Positions 62,374-64,000 of a DNA stretch of 64,000 nucleotides are shown here, piece by piece. Origin of the DNA: Sipunculus nudus (taxonomy: Eukaryota > Annelida > Sipuncula > Golfingiida > Sipunculidae). Within the stretch, counting starts at the first letter, position 1, and the number at the start of each line of letters is the position of its first letter. The notes under the pieces were generated by a model, which worked only from the letters and a program-made list of their open reading frames with translations, was not told where the DNA came from and searched no databases. The stretch covers positions 26,353,033 to 26,417,032 of the forward strand of contig CM049309.1 in assembly GCA_026874595.1 (NCBI GenBank). Direction: 5' to 3'. A program made the position numbers and the translations under genes.

Positions 62374-63960
62374 TTTTAGCTCAGCTGACTATAAGTCATC
62401 TGAGCTATAGTCGTGGTCCATTGTCCGTCGTCCGTCCGTCTGTCCGTCCGTCCGTCCGTAGATGTGGCACGTTTTGAAACCGTAAGACCTAGGAATCCAA
62501 AATTCAGCATAATGTTAGATGTCCCCAAGATCTCCTACCAAGCTGAAAACTGGATCTTTGCGACTTCATTCCTTTGAGAAATTAAGGAAAAACCTCAATT
62601 TTTTATTAAAAACCTATTTCCACACTTTAGGACTACTTAATATCAAAACCACTCATCTGTTTTTCCTCATATTTCCTATAAATAATCCTCTATATAATTC
62701 CTATGTACATGCCAGAAATTAGGTCTGTATTATTTAATTTAAAAAAGTTATGGGCCCAAACATAATGCATTTTGTAAATAATCAGGAAAGAAATTTTATC
62801 ACTTAACACAAAACTTGTTAAAGCTAAGCACTTTTTTTCCAGTAATATTACTTTTATTAATCAAAATTAAATTTTATACCCAAAATTAGATCAAAATCTT
62901 TTAAATTTTTAAAAATATTAGCAAAAATAAAAAATTGGTACCTTAAATTTTGCCCAACTTTGACCATGGCACGTTTTTTTTGCTGTAACTGCTGTGGATT
63001 TAATTTTCACAGCATGTTTTTGTTAGCATTTCAACTGTTAACACCAAAAATTTGAAACCAGTTGATCAAAAACTGTAGATTTTATTCAAGTTTTCAAGCA
63101 CCATGTCACATATTGCTAGTGTTATGCAGTTTGCTAGAGCTCAGCTCCTGAGCTTCAGCTCTAAGTTCCTTAAATTTAGCATACAGTTAGATTTCTCCAA
63201 AATCCCCTACCATGCCAAGAATTTGGTCACTAGGACTTAATTTCTTCGAGATATCAATGAAAAACTTCATTTTTCCATTAAAAACCCAATGTTACACTTT
63301 AAGACTGCCTAATATCAAAATCACTGATCTGACTTTGATCATATATAATATACAAATTTTTCTATACATTCACTATGCACATGCCAGAAATGATGTCAGT
63401 ATTGTGTATTTTTTTTAAGTTATGGGCCCAAACATAATGCACTTTGTAAAAAATCAAGAAATATATTTACTCCCTTAACAAGGGCATTGCTGAAGCTAGA
63501 GATTTTTTTTGTCAGGGATGTAACATTATTTAATCAAGATTCAATTGAATACCCAAAATTAGTTCTATATTTTTCAAATTTTATAAGTTATTAGTATAAA
63601 TATAAAATTAGTACCTTGAATTTTGCCCAACTGTGACCAAGGCACGTTTGTTTCCCATGAGCACTGTTGATATAATTTTCATATCATGCACACATAAGGA
63701 TTTCAGCTTTTTAGTTTAGAAAGCTGAAAGAAATTGGCAAAATATTGTAGCTTTTATTAATGTTTTTTATGAGACCCTGTCAGACTTTGGCTCTCTCCAG
63801 CCCCTCTTGAGTCACCTGTATGTTGACCTTGTTGACCTTTTATCAATTATGCACGCTTGAGGGGAGAATCCAGGCAGCTTATGGCCAGCCACAGTTGATC
63901 CAGGTGTTCAACCCAACTCATCTAGTAGTTTTAACCAACAACATAACAATAAATTAATAA
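62374..63960 (+). repeat. TAGCTCAGCTGAC repeat, copy 2, with about 700-bp units
   Basis: Begins with the same foldback (tagctcagctgactataagt catctgagcta, 62378-62408) and gtccgtcgtccgtccg, but the interior differs from copy 1. Two diverged units of about 700 bp follow, starting near 62490 and 63170, which share agttagat(g/t)t(c)cccaa, tcaaaaccact(c)atctg, atgccagaaat and gttatgggcccaaacataat. The right end is not identified before the window ends. Confidence 0.65.
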
Positions 63961-64000
63961 ATTTTTATTGGTTTTTAATAACAAATTAAAGAAAAATAGA

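Overview
The window looks like a stretch of an AT-rich metazoan genome, most likely a mollusc or another marine lophotrochozoan. This is an inference from the mix of elements: a BEL/Pao relic, several Ty3/gypsy lineages (one with a Gmr1-like pol order), a Penelope-like element (PLE) with a GIY-YIG domain, a tRNA-derived SINE, and repeat families with internal tandem cores. No intact host protein gene can be recognised. Nearly every readable coding segment belongs to a mobile element, and most are broken by stops and frameshifts.

Layout. 0.5-6.1 kb: a BEL/Pao relic split by a nested gypsy copy (937 to about 3850) and carrying a SINE inside its gag. 6.3-7.3 kb: the 3' part of a LINE ORF2. 11.5-13.04 kb: a 5'-truncated PLE ending in a decayed hammerhead-like motif next to a (TA)n tract. 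13.1-15.7 kb: two fragments of the 3' end of the gypsy element found at 41-49 kb. 16.3-17.9 kb: a CATGGGCCC-rich repeat array and one copy of a dispersed repeat with a roughly 143-bp tandem core. 18.4-20.9 kb: three possible splice-bounded exons of an unknown gene on the minus strand, and a palindrome between TA tracts. 21.2-27.9 kb: a well-preserved gypsy element on the minus strand (737-bp LTRs, ATAC target duplication) with domain order gag-PR-IN-RT-RH. 29.8-41.3 kb: a second CATGGGCCC array and a second copy of the tandem-core repeat, split by a complete 9.7-kb gypsy element (30516-40223, LTRs of 577/578 bp, CTAT target duplication). 41.3-49.16 kb: a third gypsy lineage whose Gag begins with an RRM-like fold resembling the PNMA family; its RNase H is split by a 1465-bp TIR element with a TTA target duplication. 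49.2-64 kb: gene-poor DNA with a 76-bp inverted repeat carrying a hammerhead ribozyme on each strand, old tandem duplications, a MULE transposase remnant and two copies of a TAGCTCAGCTGAC-type repeat.

The observations I rate highest are: (1) the near-perfect inverted repeat of two hammerhead ribozymes at 50535-50691; (2) two extra ORFs between integrase and 3' LTR in the 30.5-40.2 kb element, the first with two C2H2-like zinc fingers and a splice-acceptor-like site 4 nt before its ATG; (3) the RRM/PNMA-like N-terminus of the Gag at 41706; (4) the IN-before-RT order in the 21.2-27.9 kb element. All family calls come from motif recognition by eye; no database or alignment software was used.
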